Positions 19,075 through 27,920 of a DNA stretch of 64,000 nucleotides are shown here, piece by piece. Source of the DNA: Actinokineospora sp. NBRC 105648 (lineage in GTDB: Bacteria > Actinomycetota > Actinomycetes > Mycobacteriales > Pseudonocardiaceae); assembly GCF_030269645.1 (NCBI RefSeq), contig NZ_BSTR01000010.1, forward strand, positions 62,001-126,000, in the 5' to 3' direction. The position numbers and the translations under genes are program-made. Under the pieces are notes generated by a model. It saw only the letters and a program-made list of their open reading frames with translations, searched no databases and was not told the origin of the DNA. Positions within the stretch are counted from its first letter, which is position 1. Each line of letters starts with the position of its first letter.

Positions 19075-20293
19075 CCCGCCTGTCTTCTGTGGACAGTCTA
19101 ATGTGGAGCGTGGTGGCCTTGGTGGCCAGTCCCACCACCAGGGCGAGGAAGGCCCCGACCGCGCCGAGCGTCGCCGTCGCCACCAACGCCGAGCCGACCG
19201 TGGTGGTCAGGCCGGCGAGCGCGGCGGCGGTCGTCAGCGCGAGTACCGCGCCGTTGGTGTTCTCCAACAGGAACACCGCGTAGACCACGGCGCAGTAGGC
19301 GGTCATCTCGACCAAGACCAGCGCGCCGAGCAGCACGCGGCTCTCGCCGATCGCGGGACCGGACACGGTGCGGGCGATCACCGTGGCGAGCACGACCGTG
19401 CCACCCGCGATCGCCGTCCACCCCGCGATGCGCCGGGCCAGCGCGCGACCGCTTCCACCGGCCGTGCCGCGCAAGCGCAGCGAGGTCGCCGGCTGGATCA
19501 GGCGCAGCACCAACACGCCGAACGCGCCGAGGGCGCTGGAGATCAGGATCAGGACGTAGACCAGGGCGCTCTCCGCGGGCGGCGCGGTCGCGGCCAAGAC
19601 GATGTAAAGCACTGAAACACCCGCGGCGTCGGCCACATCGGAGAACCCGAGCAGCAGCACGCGCCGGTTCAGCAGGCCGGCCATGCCCGGACGGGACCGG
19701 AGTGGACGGTGGCGGGGGATCAACGCCGCCATGGCCGCGCAGACCACGGCCAGACCGGCGGTGAGCGCGAGGAGGTAGCCGTAGGGGCGCAACACGCCCG
19801 CCACGGCCAGACCACCCATGGCCAACACCCAGGCGGCGTAGGTGACGTAGCCCGCGGAGTCGCGGCCGGGCCGGTCGGCCAGCCGGTGCATGGCGGCGAG
19901 GACGGCGAGCAGACCGAGCCCCGCGGTGTTCGCCGCCGCGGCGGCGTAGAGGGCCGGGCGGCCGCCGACCGGGGCGAGCGCGGCGGTGGCCGCGATCGCC
20001 ACCACGAACGGCGCGGTGGCGCGGACCAGCAACATGCGGACAACGTGGGCACCGAGGACCGGGGTGCGCGGGATCGCGGTGAGCGCGGCCTTCTCCACCC
20101 CCAGGACCAGCACCTGGAGCCAGGCGAACGTCCCGGTCGCGGCGACGTAACGGCCGAAGTCGTCCGCGCCCCACACCGGGAGCAGTGCCAACAGGGACAG
20201 TTGGATGCAGGCCCGTGCCACACCGCGCCCCGCGATCACCCGCAGCGCGGCCCGCCTGGGCGGCGCGCCGCGGGTGACCGGGGGCGCGGCCAT
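19058..20293 (-). CDS. Polysaccharide-flippase-like membrane protein
   Basis: 411 residues with about 12 predicted transmembrane helices and few charged loops. The N-terminus has GRGVARACIQLSLLALLPVW and GADDFGRYVAATGTFAWLQV, the helix-1/2 pattern of Wzx-type oligosaccharide flippases of the MOP superfamily. Flippases move lipid-linked glycan units across the membrane. The ATG follows the stop of the upstream membrane-protein gene by two bases, so both are one transcript. With two transferases and a glycosyltransferase operon nearby, a role in surface-polymer export is likely but inferred. Confidence 0.7.
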   Translation of the reverse strand: MAAPPVTRGAPPRRAALRVIAGRGVARACIQLSLLALLPVWGADDFGRYVAATGTFAWLQVLVLGVEKAALTAIPRTPVLGAHVVRMLLVRATAPFVVAIAATAALAPVGGRPALYAAAAANTAGLGLLAVLAAMHRLADRPGRDSAGYVTYAAWVLAMGGLAVAGVLRPYGYLLALTAGLAVVCAAMAALIPRHRPLRSRPGMAGLLNRRVLLLGFSDVADAAGVSVLYIVLAATAPPAESALVYVLILISSALGAFGVLVLRLIQPATSLRLRGTAGGSGRALARRIAGWTAIAGGTVVLATVIARTVSGPAIGESRVLLGALVLVEMTAYCAVVYAVFLLENTNGAVLALTTAAALAGLTTTVGSALVATATLGAVGAFLALVVGLATKATTLHIRLSTEDRRVTTGG

Positions 20294-20295
20294 CG

Positions 20296-21063
20296 TCAGT
20301 GCTGGCCGGCAGGCGTGACCCGCTCGGACTCCGTACCCGTCGCGGCCTTGTCGTCGTCCGTGCGCGCGGTGCTGTCCGCGGTCGTCGTGTCCTGCGCGGG
20401 CGGAGTGTCCTTTTTGCCCTTGCCGACGATCCGCAGCCAGAACCGGTCCGGCAGCGACAGGATGAGCACCGCGACGATCACGTGCACGGCGATCAGGGTG
20501 AACGCCTCGTACTTGGTCGCCGGGTGTCCCAGCCGGACGGTCATGTGGTCGGCCCAGGTCCACACCTCGGGGATCGGCGTCCAGGCCGGGTCGGTGTGCG
20601 GGTTGATCGTCAGGAACGCCAGGTCCTCCAGGCCGGAGAGCTGCAGGACGATCATGGCGTAGCCCAGCCTGCGCGCCCCGCCCGGCGTGCCCCCGCCGAG
20701 CCGGTGCGACAGCGTCAGCGCCAGGATGATGAACGGCGTGAGCGTGAGCACCAGGTAGTAGAAGCTGCGCTCGTTGGCCGCGGCGAAGAAGATCTGCGGG
20801 ACGAAGAAGGTGAAGTACACCAGGAAGCAGAGCGGGACGACTATCCTGGCGAGCTTGTGCCGCAGGGCCAGACTGAACCGAATGGCCGCGATGGCCTCCA
20901 CCGCGAGGACGAAGGGGACGAGCTTGGCCAGCAGCACCCACACGTTCGGAATCGATTTCTGGTGTGGGAAACCGACCCAGACGGCCGCCGCCGCCACGAC
21001 CGCGGCGAAGGTGAAGATGATGAACGTCCTGTGCGTGCGCAGGCCCGTCTGGATGTCCGCCAT
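20296..21063 (-). CDS. Multi-pass membrane protein, unknown
   Basis: 255 residues with about seven transmembrane helices, beginning MADIQTGLRTHRTFIIFTFA. A conserved-looking extracytoplasmic patch, INPHTDPAWTPIPEVWTWAD, precedes the last two helices, and the C-terminus is a charged cytoplasmic tail rich in Lys, Thr and Asp. The ATG at 21061-21063 has GGAG eight bases upstream; upstream in-frame ATGs at 21099 and 21141 lack one. It is co-transcribed with the flippase-like gene. I do not recognise the family; it may be a polymer ligase, polymerase or accessory subunit of the export system. Confidence 0.7.
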   Translation of the reverse strand: MADIQTGLRTHRTFIIFTFAAVVAAAAVWVGFPHQKSIPNVWVLLAKLVPFVLAVEAIAAIRFSLALRHKLARIVVPLCFLVYFTFFVPQIFFAAANERSFYYLVLTLTPFIILALTLSHRLGGGTPGGARRLGYAMIVLQLSGLEDLAFLTINPHTDPAWTPIPEVWTWADHMTVRLGHPATKYEAFTLIAVHVIVAVLILSLPDRFWLRIVGKGKKDTPPAQDTTTADSTARTDDDKAATGTESERVTPAGQH

Positions 21064-21187
21064 GCGTTGACTCCAAAGAAGATGTTCCGGAATGGGCATA
21101 ATACGCAGGAATCCCTTGCGGGGAAGGGGGATCGGCAACACGGAGCAAGAGGCAGGGCCATTCGGACCACCCTCGGAACGGGCAGCG

Positions 21188-22654
21188 ATGACACGATTTT
21201 CCCAGATGGCCTGGGAACGGACAGCGGCAGCGGTCGCCTGGCGAGCCGTCCACGAGGTCCCGTTCTACCGCGCGCGAGGAACCGGCCTGCCACCGGTCCC
21301 GGCCGCGGACCTGGCGGACAGGCTGTGGGCACTGTGCCCACTGAGCCGGCCCTACCTGGCCGCCCGCGAACCGACGTTGTGGACCGGAACCCCGGCAGAC
21401 CTCGCCGAAGCCCTCCGACTGCTGGGGCTGGGGCGGTCCGGGGTGGTCGAAGTGCGGACCGCCCTGGTCCCGTGGACCCGACTCGGCCCCCTCGGCCCTC
21501 GGTACGCCGCCGCCCTGGCCCCCTCGCTCCTACCGACCCCGCCTGCTGCGCCTGCTGCGCCAGACTGGATAGCTGGGCCTGGCCCGTCGGCGGTGCCAAC
21601 TGCAGCTGCTGCGCCGGATTTGTCAGCCGGACCTGGCCCTTCGTCTCAGCTGGGATCTCCGGTCCCAGCCTCGCCGCCCGTCTCATCCGTGCCTGCTGAG
21701 CCAGTCCGGTTAGCTGGGCCTGTCCCCTCGTCCCAGCAGGGACCTTCGGCCCCGAAAAGCGGCTTAGTGCCCGCCTCGACCGGCGCCGAGCCCACTTCGA
21801 CCCGTGGGGCTGAGCTTGGGTCCACCGTGGACGCACCCGGTCATCCGCCCGCCCCCGCCGCATCTCGCGCCGCCCTAGCGACCCCGCTCGGCGATGGGCC
21901 CCTCGCCAACGCGCAGTTCCCGCCCGCCGCTGTGTCCTCCGCCAGCGCGACGCCCCCGTCCAGCACCGCGCCCTCAGCCGGTGCCGCGCCCCGGGCCGAA
22001 CCGACCGTTGGCGCCCCACGCGGTGCCGAACTGCAGGCTGGCGCCACGTCCCACGCCGAACTGTCCGTTGGGGCCACACCCCGTGCCCTGCCCCCCGGCC
22101 ACGCTTTGGACGCCTCAGCCCGGGCCTTCGCCGCCCAGCCCGACACGGTCTTGATCACTCCGCCCGCCGCAGCCATGGCGGTCGCGGGTCGCATCGGGCA
22201 CCGCGGCACGGTGATCCCGCGCGTCGAGCTCGTCGACGTGTTCGGCGACGGGCTGGAAGCAGGCGGGGTCAGCCAGGGCGGTGAGTCCGGGTCTGGTGGT
22301 GCCGGTCCCGGTGGTGTCCAGCCTGGCCTCGTGCCCGACGCTGGGCCGGCGGTGTTGTTCGACCGGTGGCTGGGCTACTTCGGTGCGCGGGTCCCCGCCT
22401 GTGGGGAGTGGCACGTGCTGTGGCGTCGGTTCTTCGTCGCGGTGGGGGTGGGTGGGCTTGAGGTGACGGCGTTGCGGAGGCGGCGGCCGACGTTGGTGCG
22501 GGTGGTGGTGCGGGGGGCGGTGGAGCGGGTGGCACTGTGTCCGGTGCACGGGACCCCGGTGTTGCGTGGGACCCCGGTGTTGCGTGGGGCGGGGGTGTTG
22601 GGTGGGGCGGGCTGGGGGACGTCGAGGGCCGCTCGGTCGGACACTGCACTTTAA
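21188..22654 (+). CDS. Degenerate adenylate-ligase-like protein with a low-complexity insert
   Basis: 488 residues. The ends match the gene at 17348: WRAVHEVPFYRARG near the N-terminus, and GYFGARVPACGEWHVLWRRF, ALRRRRPTLVRVVV and LCPVHGTPVL at the C-terminus. Between about residues 110 and 320 is an insert rich in Pro, Ala, Ser and Gly with imperfect repeats (AGPGPS, GATPRA, VGAPRGAEL types). Without the insert it would be about as long as its paralogue. No adenylation P-loop is seen. The ATG at 21188 has only a weak ribosome site. It is convergent with the zinc-ribbon gene. Confidence 0.65.
   Translation: MTRFSQMAWERTAAAVAWRAVHEVPFYRARGTGLPPVPAADLADRLWALCPLSRPYLAAREPTLWTGTPADLAEALRLLGLGRSGVVEVRTALVPWTRLGPLGPRYAAALAPSLLPTPPAAPAAPDWIAGPGPSAVPTAAAAPDLSAGPGPSSQLGSPVPASPPVSSVPAEPVRLAGPVPSSQQGPSAPKSGLVPASTGAEPTSTRGAELGSTVDAPGHPPAPAASRAALATPLGDGPLANAQFPPAAVSSASATPPSSTAPSAGAAPRAEPTVGAPRGAELQAGATSHAELSVGATPRALPPGHALDASARAFAAQPDTVLITPPAAAMAVAGRIGHRGTVIPRVELVDVFGDGLEAGGVSQGGESGSGGAGPGGVQPGLVPDAGPAVLFDRWLGYFGARVPACGEWHVLWRRFFVAVGVGGLEVTALRRRRPTLVRVVVRGAVERVALCPVHGTPVLRGTPVLRGAGVLGGAGWGTSRAARSDTAL
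21541..22150 (+). repeat. Low-complexity repeat tract inside the ligase-like gene
   Basis: About 600 bp of imperfect short repeats encode a Pro/Ala/Ser/Gly-rich linker, with recurring AGPGPS and GATPRAEL-like units. The reading frame stays open, so selection on the frame is likely. Confidence 0.7.
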
Positions 22655-22716
22655 GCGAACGATCGAACAGGTGTTCAAAGTTCCGCGAAACTGTCGCTCG
22701 ATAGGGTGATCGGTGG

Positions 22717-24204
22717 TTACGCGTCCAGGGTTTGGATGACCTTGTCGCGCAACGGTTGTGTTCCGTTTTCAGTGTATACGGTGATGGCGGTGGCGATCTC
22801 CTCGTTCGTGAACACGGACAGCAGTGTCTGGGGTTTTGGGCCGCCGTCGGTGGCGAAGAGGGCGGTGCGGAGGTGGCGGGCTTGGTCCTGGGTCAGGGGG
22901 GCGCCGCTGAGGTACCGGGTGCCTGCTTCTCGGACCGCGTCGGCAGGGGGGCGGTCGGTGGGGGCGTGCCTGCTGATCGGCCAGCACTGATCGCGGCCGG
23001 GGCCTGCCAGCCAGCGGCGGGCGTGGTCGATCCGGGCCGTGGTCGCGGCGGCGATGGACTCGGCTGAGGGGGCTGGTGCGGGATCCGCGGGGCCGCGGGG
23101 GTCCCGGTTGTCGGCGCCCGTGGGGCTGAGCGTGGGACGGTCGACGGCTACCGTGGGGCTAAGCGTGGCAGGGTCGAGGATTCCCGTGGGGCTGAGCGTG
23201 GGACGGTCGGCGGACAAAGGGCTGAGCGTGGCAGGCTCGACGGTTCCCGCGGGGCTCAGCGCGGCACGGTCGTCGGCGCCCGTGGAGCTGAGCGTGGCAC
23301 GGTCGACGGCATCGGCGGGGCTGAGGGTGTCACGGTCGACGGCTGCCGCAGGGTTGAGGGTTGCAGGGGAGGTTCCCGTGCGGCTGAGCGTGGGACGGTC
23401 GGCGGCTCCCGTGGCCGCCGGGCTCGTGAGCGTGCCGCCGTCTGCAGGGCTTGTGGCGCCCGAGCCAGTGACCAAAGGGGTGTCGGTGAGGACATTGGCA
23501 TCCCCCGAACCGCGGCCAGTCTCGTCCACCTGCCCCCGGCGATCGCTGGCTGCCAGGAGATCACCGCGACCCAGCCCGGAGTCGGCAGCCAAGAGCGTGG
23601 GAGCCAGCAGTTCAGCCGCCACGAGGTCCGTTCGGTAGCAGTGGTCGTGGAGCTTGCCGATCACCGTCGACACCGGTGGCAGCGTCGCCAAGACCTCCAG
23701 GTCCAAGCCCGCCAACGCCTCCGGAACCCGGCCCGTGGACCTGGCCGTGGCCACTGCTCGGTCGAAGCGGGCGTGCAGTTGGTAATAGGCCGCCCGGTCG
23801 AGGTCCGTTGTGAGGGCTCGGGCGGCGGCCCGCTTGGCCCACGCCAACACCGGCGGGGCCAACAAGGCCGGCGGGGCCGACACGGGCTCGGTCGAAGCGG
23901 GTGGTGGTGGCGGGGAGGCGGGTGCGGGGCGCAGCAGGCCGAGGTCGCGGGTGGACACGACGGCTGAGCAGGCTGTGCACCAGAACCGGGCCGACCGGCG
24001 GCTGAGGCGGTAGACGACCGTCGTGTCGTCCCGGCCGCACTGGGGGCACGGGGCGGACAGGGCGTCGCGGTCCGGCGAATGGCCCAGGGCCGTCGCGGCC
24101 ATTCGGAGGCCGTTGTGGACAGTGCCGCGCACGGCGGCCAGCGCCGCACGCGCCCGGACCCCGGGCGCCGCACCCGCGCGGGGACCGGTCGGTGGCGGGG
24201 TCAT
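22717..24204 (-). CDS. Zinc-ribbon protein with a minisatellite-encoded insert
   Basis: 495 residues, unknown function. A zinc ribbon near residues 52-85 has PCPQCGRDDTTVVY and WCTACS (two CxxC knuckles). A helical region ARALTTDLDRAAYYQLHARF follows. Residues about 265-370 are nine copies of an 11-residue unit of the type DRATLSPTGAV. The C-terminal domain is helical: RYLSGAPLTQDQARHLRTAL and LLSVFTNEEIATAITVY. The ATG overlaps the stop of the FemAB-like gene by three bases, so the two form an operon. Nucleic-acid or protein binding is plausible from the ribbon, but not shown. Confidence 0.7.
   Translation of the reverse strand: MTPPPTGPRAGAAPGVRARAALAAVRGTVHNGLRMAATALGHSPDRDALSAPCPQCGRDDTTVVYRLSRRSARFWCTACSAVVSTRDLGLLRPAPASPPPPPASTEPVSAPPALLAPPVLAWAKRAAARALTTDLDRAAYYQLHARFDRAVATARSTGRVPEALAGLDLEVLATLPPVSTVIGKLHDHCYRTDLVAAELLAPTLLAADSGLGRGDLLAASDRRGQVDETGRGSGDANVLTDTPLVTGSGATSPADGGTLTSPAATGAADRPTLSRTGTSPATLNPAAAVDRDTLSPADAVDRATLSSTGADDRAALSPAGTVEPATLSPLSADRPTLSPTGILDPATLSPTVAVDRPTLSPTGADNRDPRGPADPAPAPSAESIAAATTARIDHARRWLAGPGRDQCWPISRHAPTDRPPADAVREAGTRYLSGAPLTQDQARHLRTALFATDGGPKPQTLLSVFTNEEIATAITVYTENGTQPLRDKVIQTLDA
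23104..23410. repeat. 33-bp tandem repeats (minisatellite), about nine units
   Basis: On the plus strand the unit is like GTGGGGCTGAGCGTGGGACG plus GTCGACGGC with substitutions. The period of 33 bp keeps the reading frame of the zinc-ribbon gene, and each unit encodes 11 residues. Copy number is likely to vary by slippage. Confidence 0.85.
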
Positions 24205-25190
24205 CGGCCGATCACCAGGTGGTTGGGCTCGGCCCGGGCGCCGAAGCGCTGCTTGATCTGCGTCATCCCCTTGCCCGGGTACAGCGTCCGCCGCCCCAGG
24301 GCCAGGGTGTGGGCGACGACGTCGACGTAGTGGTCGAAGTAGAGGTTGGGCAGCCCGCCCTCGGTCCGGTCGCGGTTGCCCCAGTAGCTCATCCGCACGT
24401 CGTCGCCGTTGTCGTGCAGGGTGGACAGCGCCAGCAGGCCCCGGCTGTCGGAGTACGTCGCGAAGCTGGTGGCCGGGTCGGCGTTCAGCAGCGCGAAGTA
24501 CTGCTCGGGGATCGGCGCCCGGACGAGGCCGCGCCGCTGGTGGCGGGAGCGGACCAGGTTGACCAGTCGGGCCGCCTGGGCCACCGGCACCTCGTCGACG
24601 ACCGCGCGGTGGACGCGGGGGTCGGCGGCGACGGTGGCGCGGATCTTCTTCAGCTGGGAGCGCCACTTCGGCGGCAGCGACCTCAGGTAGTCCTCCACAC
24701 TGGACCATTCGGTCGTAAGGACCGTGTCCGGTGACACCGAGAGCACTCGGCGGCCCCGCCCGCGGACGGCGGCCACGGCGTCGGATTCCACGTGCCGGTA
24801 ACAGAAGGCGACCACGCGGAACCGTTGCCGCACCGCGCGCTCGAACGCCGCCACCGCCTCCGCGCGCGCGGTGGCGTCGAGGTCCGCGGCGAAGCGGTGG
24901 CCCGCCACCGACGCGGGGGCGAGCCTGCATTCCAGCACGCCCAGTGGGGGAACCGTCCCGGGGCGGTGGAAGCGGCGGAAGTCCGCAGGCCCCTGGAACC
25001 GGCCGTGGAACAGCGCGACCGGTCGCGCGCCGTCGGTGACCACCGCCATGACCGGCGGGGTCTGCGCCGTCCAGGCCGCCACGACGAGCGGGGCCGCGTG
25101 CCAGAAGACCGGTGCCCCGGTGCCGACCGCCAGCTCGTCCCACGCCGCGGGAACCGGTTCCAGCAGCGGATCGATCAAGTCCGTCCGCAT
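24201..25190 (-). CDS. GNAT/FemAB-like acyltransferase, copy 2
   Basis: 329 residues, related to the gene at 18055 by its GNAT half: SLPPKWRSQLKKIRATVAAD, then FATYSDSRGLLALSTLHDNG and LYFDHYVDVVAHTLALG with the ending LYPGKGMTQIKQRFGA. The N-terminal half (about 1-150) is a second GNAT-like fold with PVMAVVTDGARPVALFHGRF. A FemX or amino-acyl transfer role is inferred. The ATG at 25188-25190 lacks a strong ribosome site; upstream in-frame starts give a poor N-terminus. It is first in an operon with the zinc-ribbon gene and divergent from the SnoaL-like gene. Confidence 0.78.
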   Translation of the reverse strand: MRTDLIDPLLEPVPAAWDELAVGTGAPVFWHAAPLVVAAWTAQTPPVMAVVTDGARPVALFHGRFQGPADFRRFHRPGTVPPLGVLECRLAPASVAGHRFAADLDATARAEAVAAFERAVRQRFRVVAFCYRHVESDAVAAVRGRGRRVLSVSPDTVLTTEWSSVEDYLRSLPPKWRSQLKKIRATVAADPRVHRAVVDEVPVAQAARLVNLVRSRHQRRGLVRAPIPEQYFALLNADPATSFATYSDSRGLLALSTLHDNGDDVRMSYWGNRDRTEGGLPNLYFDHYVDVVAHTLALGRRTLYPGKGMTQIKQRFGARAEPNHLVIGR

Positions 25191-25270
25191 CCACACCCAC
25201 CCCGCTACGCTCCCGGCCACGCCCCGCGGGAGACACCCGCGGGGGAGCCACACTCTCCCGGAGGATCACC

Positions 25271-25654
25271 GTGGATGTCCAGGACTGGCAGTCCGGCGCC
25301 GAGTCGACCATCGACGCGCACCTGGCCGCGGTGATCGGGCGGGACCTGGAGACCTACGCCGCGACCGTCCACCCCGACGTGACCGTGATCGTCCCCTCCG
25401 GACGGATCATGCGCGGCGCCGAGGAGGTCGTCGGGTTCCACCGGGAGTGGTTCACCGACGGTGACTGGACTTACGCCGCCGAGCACGTGCGCACGACCGT
25501 CACCGACACCGTCGCGACCCGGGTGGTGACGGTGACCGTGGTGGGCGAGCCGGGGGCCGAACCGTCCCGGTTCGTCATGGGACTCACGTTCGTGGCCGAG
25601 TCCGGGCGGTGGCTACTCATTCACGACCAGTGCACTGTCCTCCGTCCGGACTAG
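25271..25654 (+). CDS. SnoaL/NTF2-like protein
   Basis: 127-residue alpha+beta cone-fold protein: ESTIDAHLAAVIGRDLETYA, then VIVPSGRIMRGAEEVVGFHR and the terminal SGRWLLIHDQCTVL. It fits the DUF4440/SgcJ-EcaC group, whose members bind small hydrophobic ligands or act as isomerases or cyclases. GTG 25271 has GGAGG six bases upstream. It is divergent from the FemAB-like gene, with an 80-bp shared promoter region, and precedes the epimerase operon. Function is unclear. Confidence 0.8.
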   Translation: MDVQDWQSGAESTIDAHLAAVIGRDLETYAATVHPDVTVIVPSGRIMRGAEEVVGFHREWFTDGDWTYAAEHVRTTVTDTVATRVVTVTVVGEPGAEPSRFVMGLTFVAESGRWLLIHDQCTVLRPD

Positions 25655-25932
25655 TGGCGCTCCCGGCGCGGCAGACTGGGTGATTGTGGTTGTGAAGAAC
25701 CCTTTTGTGGCCCCTTTGTCGTTGTTATAGTCCGCGCTACTTCGCGGGAAACTCCGAACTCGAGGGCACCACCGACACGCTCCGGTGGTGGTCAGCCATG
25801 CCCTGGCGCGCTCCACGCTGGACTTGGCGCTCAGTGACGAGAACCGCGGGCGCGGCACCGCCCACACCGGGCGCGCGCGGCAGACCAGCGGTGACCAACC
25901 GCTGGTCCGGGATCGATGAAGGGATCGCTGCG
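25655..25932 (+). promoter_or_regulatory. Leader region of the epimerase operon
   Basis: A TATAGT-like -10 box near 25726 lies in a comparatively AT-rich patch. CACCACCG and CGGTGGTG (25767-25790) can pair as a small hairpin in the leader. No gene is seen here. Confidence 0.4.
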
Positions 25933-26940
25933 ATGGGGAAACCGGTCCTGATAACCGGGGTTGCGGGTTTTCTGGGCAGTCACCTGGCTGACGATTTGCT
26001 CAGCCGCGGTTACTCCGTTCGCGGTATCGACAACATGATCGACGGATTCAAGGAGAATATCCCGTCGGGTGTCGACTTCCACGAGCTCGACTGCCGGGAC
26101 GCCCTGGGCTTCCCACACCTGTTCGAGGGGGTGGAGCTGGTTTACCACTGCGCCGCGGCGCCCTACGAGGGGCTGTCGGTGTTCTCCCCGTACCTGGTGC
26201 ACGAGCACACCACCAGCGCCACCGTCGCCATGCTCTCGGCGGCGGCGCGGGCCAAGGTCGGCCGGTTCGTGCACTGCTCGTCGATGTCGCGCTACGGCGC
26301 GCTGGTACCGCCGTTCACCGAGGACATGACCCCGGTGCCGCTGACCCCCTACGGCATCGCCAAGTACGCCGCGGACCTGCAGGTGCGCGCGATCTCCGAC
26401 GTACACGGCATGCAGTACAACATCGCCGTCCCGCACAACATCATCGGCACCCGGCAGCGCTACGACGACCCGTACCGCAACGTGGCCGCGATCATGATCA
26501 ACCGGGTGCTGCGCGGCAAGCAGCCGATCATCTACGGCGACGGCAGCCAGACGCGCTGCTTCAGCTTCGTCTCCGACGTGGTGTCCTGCCTGACCAAGCT
26601 GGGCGTCGACCCCGACATCAGCGGCGAGATCGTCAACGTCGGCCCGGACGAGGGCGAGGTCACCGTGCTGCGGCTGGCGCAGGAGATCTGCGCGGTCGTC
26701 GGGGTCGACTGCGACCCGATCTTCATGCCCGCCCGGCCGCTGGAGGTCCACCACGCCACCTGCAGCTCGGACAAGGCGCGCGAGCTGCTCGGGTACCGGA
26801 CCGAGGTGGGCCTGCGCGAGGGGCTGACCGAGATGGTGGCCTGGATCGACGAGGTCGGGCCCCGGGAGTTCAACTACAACCTGGAGCTGGAGATCGTCAA
26901 CGAGCTCACCCCGCGCACCTGGTCGAGCAGGTTGATGTGA
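25933..26940 (+). CDS. NAD-dependent sugar-nucleotide epimerase/dehydratase
   Basis: 335-residue extended SDR enzyme. The NAD motif is GVAGFLGSH at residues 9-17, and the active site has SSMSRYGA with Tyr140 and Lys144 in PYGIAKYA. PHNIIGTRQRYDDPYRNVAA and GDGSQTRCFSFVSDV are the substrate-binding signatures of UDP-glucose epimerase-type proteins. It probably interconverts or dehydrates a nucleotide sugar for the next gene. The ATG at 25933 has GAAGGGA upstream. It overlaps the glycosyltransferase gene by four bases. Confidence 0.92.
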   Translation: MGKPVLITGVAGFLGSHLADDLLSRGYSVRGIDNMIDGFKENIPSGVDFHELDCRDALGFPHLFEGVELVYHCAAAPYEGLSVFSPYLVHEHTTSATVAMLSAAARAKVGRFVHCSSMSRYGALVPPFTEDMTPVPLTPYGIAKYAADLQVRAISDVHGMQYNIAVPHNIIGTRQRYDDPYRNVAAIMINRVLRGKQPIIYGDGSQTRCFSFVSDVVSCLTKLGVDPDISGEIVNVGPDEGEVTVLRLAQEICAVVGVDCDPIFMPARPLEVHHATCSSDKARELLGYRTEVGLREGLTEMVAWIDEVGPREFNYNLELEIVNELTPRTWSSRLM

Positions 26941-27920
26941 GCGCGCAGACCGGGCTGACCGCGATCCTGCCCTGCTACAACGAGGGCGCGCAGGTCGAGG
27001 TGGCCTACCGGTCGGTGTGCGCGGCGCTGGGCTCGATCGACGGGCTGGAGCTGCTGTTCATCGACGACGGCAGCGCAGACGACACCCTCGACCGCATCCG
27101 CGCGCTGTCCGAAAAGGACAGCCGGGTGCACTATGTCTCGTTCGCCCGCAACTTCGGCCTGGCCGCGGCGGTGACCGCGGGGTTCCGCTACGCGGCCCGG
27201 CCGTGGTCGGTGCAGCTGGACGCGGACCTGCAGTTCCCGGCCGAGCAGACCTGGCCGCTGCTGCACAAGGCCGCCGAGGGCTACGACGTGGTGTTCGGCA
27301 TCCGCCGCGACCGCAAGGACTCCTGGCTGCGCCGGGTCGGCGCGGCGGGCACGCACCGGGTGGCCCGCGGGCTGCTGGGCATCGAGGTGCCGCAGGGCGC
27401 GAGCTCGTTCCGGGTGGTGCGCACCGCGGTGGGGCGCACGATCGTCGACCTGCCCACCGGCAACTCGCACTTCGTGGCCAAGGCGCCGCAGATCGGCGCC
27501 CGCTACACCACGGTGCCGGTCGAGCACGCCCAACGCGAGGCGGGGACGTCGAAGTTCCGGTTCGGCAGGCTCGCGGGCGACGCCTTCGAGCTGCTCTTCG
27601 GGTTCTCCTGGCGACCGCTGAACATCATGTACGGGGTGGCGGGCGTGGTCTCCGCGCTCGCCGTGCTGCTGGGCCTGCTCGGCGCTTTCGGGCTGGTGTC
27701 GGCCACCGCGCTGCTGGTGGCGACGCTGCTCGCCGCGGCGGTGGGCCTGGCCTCGACCGCGCTGGTCGGCCGGTACCTGCACCGGCGGATGCTCGACGTC
27801 CGGCCCCGGCGGGCCTACTACATCAGGGAGGCCAACATCGTGGTCACCGACGAGGACCGGCTCGACGGCGGCGCGGCCGCCGTGCCGCCGCCGGTGGCGC
27901 GGCTGGGCGTGGCCTCGTGA
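26937..27920 (+). CDS. GT2 glycosyltransferase, polyprenyl-phosphate sugar type
   Basis: 327 residues. The N-terminal GT-A domain has AILPCYNEGAQVEVAYRS, FIDDGSADDT and the DXD-type LDADLQFP. NRSP-like and QGASSFRVVR regions follow, and two transmembrane helices at about 220-275 anchor it. This is the layout of DPM1/GtrB/ArnC enzymes that load a sugar onto undecaprenyl phosphate at the inner face of the membrane. It starts at GTG in a GTGA overlap with the epimerase. A flippase-like gene at 19058 may act after it. Confidence 0.92.
   Translation: MSAQTGLTAILPCYNEGAQVEVAYRSVCAALGSIDGLELLFIDDGSADDTLDRIRALSEKDSRVHYVSFARNFGLAAAVTAGFRYAARPWSVQLDADLQFPAEQTWPLLHKAAEGYDVVFGIRRDRKDSWLRRVGAAGTHRVARGLLGIEVPQGASSFRVVRTAVGRTIVDLPTGNSHFVAKAPQIGARYTTVPVEHAQREAGTSKFRFGRLAGDAFELLFGFSWRPLNIMYGVAGVVSALAVLLGLLGAFGLVSATALLVATLLAAAVGLASTALVGRYLHRRMLDVRPRRAYYIREANIVVTDEDRLDGGAAAVPPPVARLGVAS

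Noticed and set aside
23104-23410. CRISPR-like array
   Set aside because: Units are directly adjacent without unique spacers, keep a reading frame and have no cas genes nearby.
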